From positions 248,001 to 312,000 of the forward strand of contig JAULSR010000004.1 of NCBI GenBank assembly GCA_030512295.1: a stretch of 64,000 nucleotides of DNA, read 5' to 3'. The notes under the pieces are model-generated. The model saw nothing but the letters and a program-made list of their open reading frames with translations. It made no database searches and was not told the origin of the DNA. This DNA is from Bombardia bombarda. Its lineage: Eukaryota > Ascomycota > Sordariomycetes > Sordariales > Lasiosphaeriaceae. Position 1 is the stretch's first letter; each line of letters starts with the position of its first letter. Position numbers and translations under genes: made by a program. Positions 51,997 through 63,617 of this stretch are shown piece after piece.

Positions 51997-54839
51997 TTAT
52001 CCAAGGCTCATCCTCTCCAGACGCGACTTGACCGCATCAACCAGCGCAGTCTCGCGTTCCAGCATTCCCATAACCTGCGCCATCTTCGCCTTGCGAATAT
52101 CCGTCGGGATCCTCAGACCAGCACCCATCGGCGAGCCAGACCTATTGTTGTTATACACCCTCTCCTCCCCGCTTCCATCTTCTCCGCCCCTCTTCTGCAG
52201 CTGCTCCGCCTGCGCACACAGCGCATCCTTCAACGCCTTGATCTCTTCAAACCTCTTCCACGCCTGTTTACCGCCCTTGGAAGGTGATTCTAACGCCCCC
52301 GCCCCCGCCCCTGCCCCCTCCTCCTCACTCGAGGAGGGTCCCAAGATGCTGCTCTCCATCGAGCGCACCTCCTCCATCCACGCCTTCTCCTTATCGCTCA
52401 GCTCGCGACTCGTCGCCTTGCCAAGCGTCCTTTTGAAATTCTCCATCCTTTTAGCGAGCTCCTCCTGTCTGCTCTCCGCGCTGCGGAGCCGGCTCTTGAG
52501 CAGCATGTTGTCCGAGACAGGCTCGTCGTCGTCGGGACAATCGTCGCCCGTGATCTTGTCTATGCGCGTCTTGACCTCGTTCGCCTTTGTGATCTGCTCC
52601 TTGAGCTCAAACTGCAGCGCCTCGCACTTCCTGAACAACTCCGCCACGGCCTGGTTGAGCTCATTCACCTCCTCGCTGACCAGCCGATGGCCCTCGCCAA
52701 AGACCTCCAAGGTAGCCATCGAAAGGCGCACTTCTTGCTGCATCAGGGGGCGCCGCCGGCCCTTTCTGACGTGGTCGTGCCAGGCTGGGAGGGCGCTGGG
52801 CTGGCCCAGCTTCTCCGAAGGGTGGAACAGCGGCCGGGGTTCGATTACTGTCAAGGGCCGACGTGGCTCGGGCTGCTCGAGCAGAAGCGCGGGAGTAGTC
52901 TCCTGGCGGACTGGCGCAGGACTTTCCTCTGGCGTATCGTACCATATCGAGACAGGTTCGTTTTGAGTCGCAGACAGGAGCAAGTGGCCCAAATCGGGGT
53001 CGCTCATGGCCACGACGGCAGCGAGACTGCCCTTGCCGGGTGGATGTACATAGATGCGCTCTCTTTCGGATCCGTGACCGTCTGCCAGCAGATCCATCCG
53101 GAATTCGGCGCCGGCTTCTGATTCGCCCTGGAGCTCGCTCTCAAGTCGGAACACCCAAGATCCGAGATTAACATGGGTGATGCCGCCCGAGTGCGTAACG
53201 TAGAATGAGTAGCGTGAAGTAATGTCCTCGCTGAACATGGGCCAGCTATCGGGCGTAAGCTCCGCTGGCTTGACCGTGTCAAAAGTCTGTATGGCCAATA
53301 GGGAGGGAGGTTCAGACCCCAGACCGAACCGCCTGGTTCTGTTAGCATTTCGTGGGGGAGCCACTTAGCCTCCACGCCATCGATGTCGAGACAGATCTTG
53401 ACCTGCCCACTGGTAGAAAGGAGGCAGATAACAGGGAGAGAAAGACCCTCCCGGTCGAGCTCGTTCATCTCCAGCTCCTCATCATCTTCGCCCATCATCA
53501 AGTCCGACGTGTTGACCTTCTCTCCGATAACATAGATGTCCTTTAATTCCACCTCGTCGTCCTGCTCGTCCTCGGGGTTGAAGTCAAGATCAAACGGACC
53601 CTGTAGTCTGGGAACAATGCCCGGTCGGGAGGGGCGCGTATAGAGCGCGCTCGAAGTCTCGCCAAACGACCCCTCCAAATACTTGGGCTCTTGGTTATCA
53701 AGATCAGACATCCAATCAAGCTGCTGTTGAGCAAGCATCCTGGCCTCGGCCGAGACCATGGGATCGTCTTCCGTAGCCGCAACCTTAGCGACAATGGAGA
53801 CCGACAGGGACGGGATAAGCGTCGGCGGGGGTGACCAGCGCTGAGGCAGCAGCGGGCAGAGGGCGTACACGTCTCCCCCGACCATGGCGATCCACAAGGT
53901 CATGGCGGACCAGCCTCCCGAGCCCCTAGCTGGAAAGCATGCAGCCGCCACTTCCATGTCGAATGAGTCGGGCGAAAAGGCCTTGCTCGTGGCCGCCGTC
54001 GAGCCACTGAAGTCCTGGTCGACTGAGGTCCCGTCTGCTAGTCTTTTCAGGTCGACTGCGAGTGATGGCGCGTCAAAGGACCATCGGTCCGTCGTCGAGA
54101 GCTCCCAGACCCGCACCACGGCGTCTTCGGTGACTGTCACCAGGGCGGATCCGTTGACGCCTAGGGGGTGCCATATCGCCGAGACGACCGCCGATCTTGA
54201 GGTGACGTGGGTGGTCGGCCCCAGCGTCCAGAACTTGGGCTTGAACGGTGCGGTATCCTTGGCATGGAGATGCGACGGGTCTGGAAGGAGGCAGATGTGG
54301 ACCGTGTGCAAGGTCAAGACAGCGAGGAAGTCATGATTCGGAGACATGATCAGCTGCCGAATGTCGTCGGCAACGGGCGTCTTGATGATCTAGATTTCAT
54401 AGAAAAAGTGTGAGCAATTTGAGGCATGTACGTTGCTGGGTATATATATAGTTGGCGAGCGGAATGGTGGTGGTTCAACCTACTCGATACTCTTCCGGCC
54501 CAGACTCGTTGTCATAGCCATTGCCCTCTTCGTCGTATATCTCAAATGAAGTAGCCGAGTCCTCTCTCTTGATTCGAACCCCAGCTCGAGATCGCGACTG
54601 GTCGGCCTCCCAGGACTCCTTGAGCTGTACGAGGTCGCCCCATCGAATCTGCTTGCCGACTGCTACGAAGACCTCAGCCCCCGTCGTGCGATGGTCCGTC
54701 GCGGGCCAGGTTTCGCCTTTTTGGGGAGTCCTAGACTAGATGCGGGAGACTTGTATTCTTCGGCGATTTGCTCAAAGAGCTGGTGGCCCGGAGCTGGCTT
54801 GTTGAGCCAGCTCGGCGCATAGCTCCTGATCTTGGGCAT
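51997..54839 (-). CDS. NUP82: Nucleoporin Nup82, two one-base frame breaks
   Basis: Cytoplasmic-face nuclear pore protein; in yeast it docks the Nup159/Nsp1 mRNA-export platform. Exon 1 is 54839-54484 (start MPKIRSYAPSWLNKPAPG) and exon 2 is 54389-51997, with a 94-nt intron (GTAGGT...CTAG, phase 0). The N-terminal beta-propeller includes IRQLIMSPNHDFLAVLTLHT, TWHVTSR-like THVTSRSAVVSAIWHPLGVN and VVRVWELSTTDRW. The last 270 residues are a coiled coil (FELKEQITKANEVKTRIDK). The reading frame breaks at a C5 run (54678-54682) and at a G5 run (53354-53358). One extra base at each restores a continuous 916-residue protein (RRTIARRG to AEVFVAVGKQIRWG; VEAKWLPP to RNANRTRRF). Read literally, exon 1 stops early. 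Sequence error is the likelier explanation; a pseudogene is the alternative. Confidence 0.9.
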
Positions 54840-55380
54840 CTGGGGTGCTAGTCTATCAAAAAGTGTGAGCAGTACTTCGAGAAGCCTTAATTAGGAATTG
54901 AGAACCTACAATCAAAAAATAATGATTGAAAATCAGAAGAGGAAAGCGAGAGGGAGCTCTTTGATATCCTGGAGTAGAGCCCAAAGAGGTTGGGGTTTAG
55001 CTAAGGTAAGGTACGGTAGGCGTCGAAGGGAAGGCATCAATGTTTGCTTTGGGGTCTAGGTCTATTTCCGGGATGACGGGTTGGCTGGGGTGCTGGGCCA
55101 AATCATTTGTTAGCGTAGTTAGCGCGTCTTCCAGCCCCCGAAGCTGAGTGCAACTTTTTTTTTTTTTGGCGCGCCCCCAAGTGCCTGCCACCCTTATACC
55201 TAGGTACCCAGGCGATCCAACTCACAAGGCGGGGCCCCACTCTTTCCAGCGACACTTGCGACGACCTTGAGGCTCACAGGTCGCTACCTACGGATACCTC
55301 ACTTGATAGACTAGCAGCGTCAAGCTTCCAAAGCGTTAGCCATTTACTTTTAAACACTCGAACAACACCAATACGCCACA
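54840..55380. promoter_or_regulatory. Divergent NUP82/CBC2 promoter region
   Basis: A 541-bp intergenic stretch between the two start codons. It contains a T12 tract next to a GGCGCGCC palindrome (about 55155-55174) and a TAGGTACC motif at 55201. No TATA box is evident. Confidence 0.5.
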
Positions 55381-56099
55381 ATGCCTATTCGCAGCACTGT
55401 CGAGAGGCTTGACAGGCCCAGTGCCTACTACACCAGCCGTGTAAGCTGAATCCAAATCCGAATCGATGATACCTTAAAGCAAAGCTACAAAGCAAAGCTA
55501 CAGGTGAGATTCCGACATGACTACTGACTGACACACAGAACAAGCGTCGGAGGCCCGACAACCACCGCGATGGAGAGGAAGATACTAACATGCAGCCCGA
55601 GCAAACCGAGGATCCCCTAAAGGATGCGACAACAATCTACGTCGGGAACTTGTACGTGTTTGCAAAAGTGAGTTGCACGTGTGTATATCAATCATCTAAC
55701 CAGCTCTCCAGGTCGTTCTACACCACCGAGGAGCAGGTCTACGAACTGTTCTCCAAGTGCGGCGAGATCAAGCGCCTCGTTATGGGCCTAGACCGCATCA
55801 CCAAGACGCCATGCGGCTTCTGCTTTGTCGAGTACTACACGCACCAGGACGCGCTCGACTGCATGAAGTACATTGGCGGCACTAAGCTCGACGAGCGAAT
55901 CATTAGAACCGACTTGGACCCGGAATTTGAAGAGGGCCGACAGTATGGGCGCGGAAAGTCGGGTGGCCAGGTGCGGGACGAGTACCGCGAGGATTACGAC
56001 GAGGGCCGCGGTGGCCTCGGCCGCGCGATACGCTCAGAGAGACTGATCGAGGCGGAGCGGAGAGACCACAACGATGGAGAGTATGGACGGTTGAGATAA
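55381..56099 (+). CDS. CBC2: Nuclear cap-binding complex subunit 2 (CBP20)
   Basis: Binds the m7G cap of nascent RNA polymerase II transcripts with CBP80, promoting splicing and export. Exons 55381-55440, 55539-55651 and 55712-56099 give 186 residues; introns are 98 and 60 nt. The N-terminal SAYY at 14-17 carries the tyrosines that stack on the cap in this family. The RRM has RNP2 IYVGNL (53-58), interrupted by intron 2 at Leu58, and RNP1 GFCFVEYY (93-100). After the RRM, RIIRTDLDPEFEEGRQYGRG is the conserved cap-pocket C-terminal arm, followed by an Arg/Glu-rich tail. An internal ATG (Met38) would cut off the tyrosines and is rejected as start. Confidence 0.97.
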
Positions 56100-56546
56100 A
56101 AGAAAGATTGGAGGGGCACGCGCGCGGAGGGACAGGCACAGCGGCGGAAAATGATGTTTCCCCGGTTTTGCCTCTCAGGTTGGGCGGCGGGCAGGCGGAC
56201 TCTCTCTATTATCACGGAAAAATACCCTGGGAAAACATGACACACTACCTTACTGGCAGTTTTCTATTACTTTTTTTTTTTTGTTTTGTTTTATTTCACG
56301 ACTTTGTCAAAGCGGTTATTTGACCCGGGCTTACTTGCTCATCGTCTCGTCGTATGACGCCACGTACAGGCGGCTAAGTAGTAGTCTAGTGCCCCTATGT
56401 ATGTTTCCTTATGAGATTGTGCTGAATTTATTGGTAAATATGGACCGACTCCTAAACAATCAACGCCATTGATTCCGTTCGATATGATACATCGCGATAT
56501 ACATGTGCAAAGACCCCTTCCCTTCCCTTGTTTTGTCGTACTCGAT
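56100..56546. terminator. Convergent 3' region of CBC2 and MRPL31
   Basis: A 447-bp spacer between two converging genes. It contains a T-rich stretch (56271-56293) suited to 3'-end formation of CBC2. No gene seen. Confidence 0.4.
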
Positions 56547-57021
56547 TTAGTATCCGGGCGGGTTGAGTCTCTGAGACACACGAGTCCACTTTGGCAGTTC
56601 TAGAGAAGGAACACACACATGTTAGACGCTTGGCCACACACTGAGGAACTTGAACTAGGGGATGAGAGCAACATACTGTGGACACTCTTCCTGTATCTCT
56701 TGGCGTTCCGGTCGAACATGGTGTACTTGTCCTTGGGCAGCATCTCAGCCTCGGTTGGCATCTCCTCCTTCCACCGCTCCAACGCCTTGAGCGTCTCGCC
56801 CTGCTTCGCCAGGGCTGCATCGAGTATCGCGACGACACTGTCGACGGCCCGCAACCGGCGCCGTTGTCGCAGCTTCTGGAACTTGGACATGCGCCACGGA
56901 GACTTCCTGTTGTCGAATTGTCAGCTCACTGGCTCACAGAGAACAGGTAAATCGATCGAGCCGCTGCTTACCATAGAAGACCTCCGCTTAGCGGGTTTGT
57001 GATCCTGAACATGCCAAACAT
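56547..57021 (-). CDS. MRPL31: Mitochondrial large-subunit ribosomal protein L31 (mL60)
   Basis: A fungal-type component of the mitochondrial large ribosomal subunit. Three exons (57021-56972, 56906-56677, 56599-56547) give 110 residues with introns of 65 and 77 nt in phase. The protein is almost wholly the family signature: FRITNPLSGGLLWKSPWRMS, KFQKLRQRRRLRAVDSVV, EMPTEAEMLPKDKYTMFDR, and the C-terminus KLPKWTRVSQRLNPPGY. The basic N-terminus can serve as the mitochondrial targeting sequence. Met4 is an alternative start. It converges on CBC2 and diverges from TRS20, a compact arrangement typical of this end of the window. Confidence 0.96.
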
Positions 57022-57375
57022 TTTGGCGTCGTCGTGTAGTAGGTGTGCTGGACGTTTAAACACAGGAGGTTTTCAATTGGACTGCCCGTTCTAAAAAATC
57101 ACAGCACGCACCACCCGCTGTAGCAGCCAGCCGCGCTCTCTGCTAAGCCGCGCGCACGCCAATCAAGCTGCGGCCCCGCTTTTGCTAGAGTTAATGATCA
57201 AGTTTAGCGCAACAGGTGGGGCCTGTGCCTGCCGCTGCAGCGAAGCACTTGCAGCACTAGCGCAGGGCCCCAGTGCAGTGAACAGGGACCATACACGTTA
57301 ACGTCGCCCGTGATCTATTATCGCCAGCTGCTGCAACATACAGATGATTGACCGGTAATAAACAACGCCAAAGCC
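57022..57375. promoter_or_regulatory. Divergent MRPL31/TRS20 promoter region
   Basis: 354 bp between the two start codons. GC-rich, with CCAATCA-type sequence (gccaatcaagc near 57158). No TATA box evident. Confidence 0.45.
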
Positions 57376-58062
57376 ATGAGCTACTACTTTGCCATCATTG
57401 GCACGCAGGACAACCCGCTGTTCGAGTATGAGTTTGGCACGAGCAAGCAGGGCGGCGATGGCCAGTCTCGCTTCAGCGAGCAGGCGCGCCATTTGAACCA
57501 GTTCATCCTGCACAGCAGTCTGGACATTGTCGAGGAGGCGCAGTGGACGAGCGGCCAGCTGTATGTATCTCTTCTCTTCTTCCCTTTCTCGATTGGAATG
57601 GGGCATTATGCAAGGACGAGGAGGTGGACGCGGGATATGAACTTGGTTCAGCTTCTCCCCCTCCTCCCCCTAGTCAACCAAACCTAACCAAGTATTGACT
57701 TACACCGACCGACTGATCCACCGATTGCTAACCCCCCCCCCCCCCTCTTCAACAGATACCTCAAAGTCATCGACAAGTTCTTCAACAACTACATCTCATG
57801 CTTCATCACGGCCGGCAACATCAAGTTCCTCCTGCTGCAACAGCCCACGACCCCGGTAGGCTCCACGTCGACGCGCAACTCGACATCGATCGGCGCGAAC
57901 CCGACCAGCCCCCAGGCCGAGGAGGCCATCAAGAACTTCTTCACCGAGGTCTACGAGAACTACGTCAAGGCCATCATGAGCCCGTTCTACAAGGTCAACA
58001 TGGAGATCAAGAGCCCGGTCTTCCGAGCTAGGGTGGCAGCGGCGGGGAGGAAGTATCTGTGA
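57376..58062 (+). CDS. TRS20: TRAPP complex subunit Trs20 (sedlin/TRAPPC2)
   Basis: A longin-fold core subunit of the TRAPP complexes that act in ER-Golgi traffic and autophagy. Exons 57376-57560 and 57756-58062 give 163 residues. The start MSYYFAIIGTQDNPLFEYEF is the canonical longin strand, with FILHSSLDIVEEAQW and, after the junction, YLKVIDKFFNNYISCFITAG. The C-terminus has KFLLLQQ and the helix IKNFFTEVYENYVKAIMSPFY, ending SPVFRARVAAAGRKYL. A polar insert (STSTRNSTSIGANPTSPQ) extends one loop, as in other filamentous fungi. The intron is 195 nt, the longest in this compact segment, and has a run of 14 C shortly before its acceptor. Confidence 0.97.
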
Positions 58063-58609
58063 TTATTTGATCAGCATGCTTGATGCCTAGAGAAAGAGCT
58101 GGAGATACCCCCGTACGTAGGTTAATGCATACATACGTACGCGTACGCCTTTCTGTATGAATGAGACTGTGTGGTAAATACACCCAAGACTAGACATAGC
58201 GCTTAAGGCGCCTCATCATAAACATAAAACATACAAGTCGCTAAAAGCAAGTCCCCATCATCATAACAATTTAGTCATCAAGAGGTTTGTTGTTGGTTCA
58301 TTTGAGTCAATTGTTTGTTTAGTCTCTCCATCGGGTGCGCTACCCTTCCCAAGACGCCCTGGTGGTCATGTTTCCCCCACTCGCCAAAACGCCAATTATA
58401 ACAAGATAATAAAAAGAAAAATCTTCTCTCATAGCCACTACCATCCCCCCATGACAGATTACCGCCCTATCAGGCCGTAGACCAATACCAGCAGCAGGCC
58501 TCTGCCACCACAACAAATATCCCATATGCGCTTCATCATTTGTCCTGCGTGAAAAAGATAAAGTTGTATGAATATCCACAAATTTGCACCCCCACTGTTG
58601 GTAGGTGAT
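58063..58609. terminator. Convergent 3' region of TRS20 and histone H4
   Basis: A 547-bp spacer between converging genes; AT-rich and without any gene. It probably holds both polyadenylation regions. Confidence 0.4.
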
Positions 58610-59262
<653 letters not shown>

Positions 59263-61077
59263 CTTGATGAGTTGATGTTGATGTGTTTGGAGTGTGTGAT
59301 GAGATAATCTTTGTCGCGGATGGACAAAGTCGGTTGTTAATGGTATATTGAAGAGACGTAAATTGGCAAGATACGGTTGTTTTGGTAAAAAGGTGAGGTT
59401 GGGGGGGAGGAGAGCAAGGCAGGGCGATTAAATAGGCACGAAGAGAAAGAAAGCGGGTGCGCGCGCAGGCACGGTGGGCGAGGGCGGAATCAATCAGTGT
59501 GCTGATTTGGAGCAGACATGGAAAAAGTGGCACTAGTCCGATTTTGGGCGTGTGTGTGCGGCATTGCGCGTTTTGGAGGGGGTGGGTGGCTATTTTTTTT
59601 TATTCCTGCAAAAAGAAAAATATGGTATTATTTGGAGCTGCTCAAAATTGGTTCAAAGCGCTGCGAAAGAACGCTGTCTTTGCTCGGTTATGTTGGCTGT
59701 GGCCCAGCGCGTGTTTGGCCCAAAAAAAACAGGCCCCCCCTCCCTTGGACGTGGTCCGTGCTTGTGTGCCGGAGATTTCTGATTGGTTCAGCTCGTGAGG
59801 GAACCATCTAGGAGGGCTGATTCTGAGCCCCACTAATCCGGATTTTGGCGCGACCGTAAATCAACATTGGCGGCGCGCGACCGCGTTCCTCTTGCACTTG
59901 TCTGCTTTTCCTGCACTGAACAACGAGCAAGCGGATATGGACAGCGAGAGACACCTGGACTCTGAGAGCTCGGGGGTTTGGGCTGTGATGATCTATTTGT
60001 AACCGTGAGAATTTGAAGCATCCCAGAATCTCGCCACTTAAATCACTCGGTCGATAACCAAGAGCACATCGATAAGGGTATCACCAATCCACCATTGTCT
60101 TCAGTCCGTCACGGTGCGTAGGCACCTTGACTATCCGTAGGTCAACAAGGAAGGTAAAGACGGTCGCTTGCCTCCTGGCCTGTTCGTCCTCATTAAAGTC
60201 TTAGTCTCATCACTTGAGGTTGAAGGCGACAGCAATCAATCACATACATGATCATCTACATCATGATCAAGACGCAAACATCTAGATAAATAGGTAGGTA
60301 GTAGCTAGGTGACTTCAAAGCTGGTCACAGTACGTTCCCGACTTGGGGTCTCTGCTGTGCTCCTGTTGTATGTACCGCGTCCTTTCTGTACCCGACTTGC
60401 CTCCACTCATGCCCGTCTTCGTCAATGATACAGTATACATATACAAATGTCGACCAATGCAATCCTCGCCGTTCTCATACAACAGCCCAAACAACCTTCC
60501 TCGTCCCCGCTTCACGGGTCTGTAGTGTGTAGGTATGCTTGTGCCTCGACAAGAAAATGGCTCGGGCGGGAATCTCAAACATAAAATAAACCTACCTTAC
60601 CTAACCCTTTTTAAACCCTCCCGTTTCCGCCCTCCAACCTTGAAACGCCTTTGCCATGCAAACCCTGAAGGGGGGAAAGACACACTTTTTAAAGAAGAAG
60701 AGAAGAAGAAAGCGGATGAAAGAAGAAAACTTCAGCAAGGGTCCCTCAAGCACCCCCGTCGCTAACGTCGTGCCCTATTCCCCTTCCAAAAGTTCGACAG
60801 TCCGAACATTTGCTCAAAACACACACCGCCATACCTTCCCTCTTGCACAAAACCATCTCACTCGCCCGTCGCCCACTCCAAAAGCAATCATCAAAAGCAT
60901 CTCAATCCCACGCTCTCCCATGCTCTCCCATGCTCCTCCCCATGAGTTAACCGCTGAACCCAAGACATATATGTGTGTATAGAAAAAACCGCCGCCCCCC
61001 AAAAAAGGCCCTCTCGTTCCTCGTTCATTCGTGAGTGAGCAAGCAAGCAAGTGTGTATGTGTGTGTGTGTGTTTTTA
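59263..61077. other. Histone H4 promoter and intergenic region
   Basis: No gene recognised in 1.8 kb. Two CCAAT boxes on the minus strand (59646-59650 and 59782-59786) lie upstream of H4. TAGGTA motifs occur at 60292-60305 and 60589-60600, and a GT repeat at 61051-61072 just beyond the CDC27 stop. Confidence 0.5.
59428..59434 (-). promoter_or_regulatory. Possible TATA box of histone H4
   Basis: TATTTAA on the minus strand, 166 bp upstream of the H4 start codon. Spacing fits a TATA element with a short leader; this is a sequence match only. Confidence 0.35.
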
Positions 61078-63617
61078 TCAATGCATCATGGAGTCATCCA
61101 GCCCGTCGTCGTCTTCCAAGCTCTCAATTGCTTCCTTGATCTGCAAACTCGCCTATTCGACACATTAAAAGTTAGCAAAACCAAACCATAATAGTATGAT
61201 AGAAAATAATCAGACCAACATACCTTTGGATCTAAACTCAGCGCAATCGTAAAGTGACGGACCGCCGTTTTCTTGTCCCTCAACGTCTTCGACAGCTTGC
61301 CCAGCAAAAAGTGCACCTGCGCCCTGTCCGGCGCCAGGTCTTTTAAGATTAGAAGCTCTTTCTGCGCCGCCTGCATCTGCCCGGTCGCCAAAAGCGCCCG
61401 TGCCTTCTTGAGCCTCACGTCAGGCGCTCGCGGGGCCAGCTCGGCCGCCTTGGTAAAATAGGGAAGAGCCTGTCCGACGAGCTTCTGGCGCTGCAATACT
61501 GAGCCCATGCAGCAGATCAGGACGGCATGTGTGGGATGAATTATGGACGCGGCGTGGTAGTGGCTTAGCGCCTTGTCGTAGTTGCCTAGCTTCTCGTAGA
61601 CCCTTCCTATCCCGTAGTAGGCATTGTAGTGTCGTTTGTCTGACGAGATAGCGTGTCGATAGGATGTAAGGGCCTTGTCGTATTCTTCGTTCTCAACGTG
61701 TTCGTGTCCTTGCAGAGTGTATGCATAGGCAAACTTAGGATCGAGCTGGGTCGCCCGCTTGAAGCATCGCAAAGCTTGCTCGTGGTCGCATGCCAACGAC
61801 CATGCATTCCCCAATGCGCACCACGCTTCGGGCGAGTCCCACACAGCATCTACCAGCTCGTGGGCAAGGAAGGAGAGGTCTGTCTCTTTCCTCAGATGCC
61901 ATAATATCGTGGAGTACACCTCCATATCCTCAAGGCGGGTCGGGGCGAGGATGCGAAGGCGCCGGAAGAACTTCTCAGCTTCCGCATAGTTTGCCTGTTC
62001 ATACTGCGCCCTACCCATTTGCGCCAACACCCAGGGTGTATCCTGGTGGCTCCGAGGAAGTGAAGAATACGAGTTCAGCGCGTCCTGGCATTGGAATTGT
62101 GATGAGAGGAGGTACCCAGAGGCCATCTTTTTCAAGAGATCCAGGATCCATCTCAACGCTTCGTCAACCTTTACAGATTCGGCAGCCTCCGCCTGTTGTT
62201 TGGGCGGTGGGGCATGCGTGGCAGGAGGTTGCTCCCTAACACATGGGGCCTCAGCCTGATCAATGTCCATGTTGTTTTCTTCCATGGGCTTTCGATTCCC
62301 GCTGACAACCCTCCCAACGCTGGATCCACTCGAGCCTGGGCGTGTGAGCCGCGAAATTGGGGGCCTAGCCTTCTTCAGCTCACGGGTCGTTGTTGAGCCA
62401 GTCGCGGCAGCTCCCGCGTTCGTTTTGGAAGCGGTTGGTCTAGGGAACATGTTGAGCCTTGCACTCCTTCTAGGCTCCTCGCCATTGTTGATAGGTCGGG
62501 GGTGCGCCGGGGCTCCCGATGCTGTGCGCTTTCTCTCCGTAGCTGATGAGGAGAGTACCGACCCCCGCATAATCGGGTCTGAGAGATCTGTCGTTTGATC
62601 CTGTCCCTTTTCTCTCTTCTTGGAACCTACGCGGTAGCTCATCCTCGGTGGCGCATCAAGAAGGCTGGGATCAACAGCTTGAGCGGCGCGCCGGCGAGAC
62701 GGAGCCTGTGGCGGTTCTTGAAGGTGCCCAATGCGTGATACTGGCGGCTCGGGTACTGTAGGGACAGGGCCAGTCGGGGTTTCCATCCCATCAGACCCGT
62801 GTTTGTTACCCTGGGTTGTGTATCTCGACTGAGCAGCGACGATTTTCGACATCAAGTCATTCTCGCTAGCCTCGGAAAATAAGAGATTATTACTAGTGAC
62901 GTCCTGAAAAGCGGTTGAGCGGTGTGTCTCAAACGGATCGGCATCGTGGTTGAGGGACTGAACGGCCGCCTTCTTTTGGAGAGGTTCCGGTGCAGTATGG
63001 CCAGAGTTCCCAGACTGCTCAGAGCTACTTGTGCTCAGTTCCTGGTCGAAATTCCGCACGAAGGAGTCGGTGGCCTTAAATATGTTTGGTATCCTGACGT
63101 TAACACCCATGTCGCAAAGAATGGTAAAGGCATCCCACATGAATGGGTTGGCCCTCAGCGCATCCTCAAAACAAGGAATCGCCTTTTTCTTGTCGTCGTA
63201 TGCTCGATAAAGCTTGCCTAGGAGACAGCTGGCTGCAGACGCATCGGGATATGGTGTCCGCGACGAAGACGTGTGCTTCCCAACAGCACTCTTAGTGCTC
63301 CATAAACCCCGGGCCTTCTCCAGCGTGTTGATTCCCTCCTTGTATCGTTCCAGGTCCAGACATGCTTGTGCGAAAATAAAGGCGCAGCCCAGATTCAACC
63401 CCCGATAGCCGGAGGGCTTACTTGCTTCGTAGGCGGAGCGACAATCGCCAAGACGCAGGTGACAGAGGGCAAGGAGAAAGGCGGACTCGGGTGAGCGCGG
63501 ATCGTGTGCCAGCAGGCGTTCGGCAAAAAAGAGGGCGTTCTCGTAGGCCATGTTATCGAGATGGTAGTAGATGGTCTGCCGAAGCAGACCGGATATGGTA
63601 GCATTGTTTGGCGCCAT
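61078..63617 (-). CDS. CDC27: Anaphase-promoting complex subunit Cdc27/Apc3
   Basis: A TPR scaffold of the anaphase-promoting complex ubiquitin ligase that binds activator IR tails. Exon 1 (63617-61224) and a 25-codon last exon (61152-61078), separated by a 71-nt intron (GTATGT...AATAG, phase 0), give 822 residues. Residues 1-190 form the N-terminal TPR array (YENALFFAERLLAHDPRSPE, CLLGKLYRAYDDKKKAIPCF). Residues about 190-485 are disordered. The C-terminal TPR superhelix runs from about 485 to 800, with clear repeats such as AWCALGNAWSLACDHEQALR, YAYTLQGHEHVENEEYDKAL and AYYGIGRVYEKLGNYDKALS. The acidic end EDDDGLDDSMMH comes from the last exon. Domain order and length match fungal Cdc27/BimA. 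Confidence 0.96.

Noticed and set aside
54565..54590. GGGGTTCGAATC, resembling a tRNA T-arm, on the minus strand
   Set aside because: It lies inside NUP82 coding sequence and no cloverleaf or A-box could be found around it.
51997..54839. NUP82 as two separate genes or a clear pseudogene
   Set aside because: Both halves are parts of one nucleoporin, the two frame breaks are single bases in homopolymers, and no other lesion is present.
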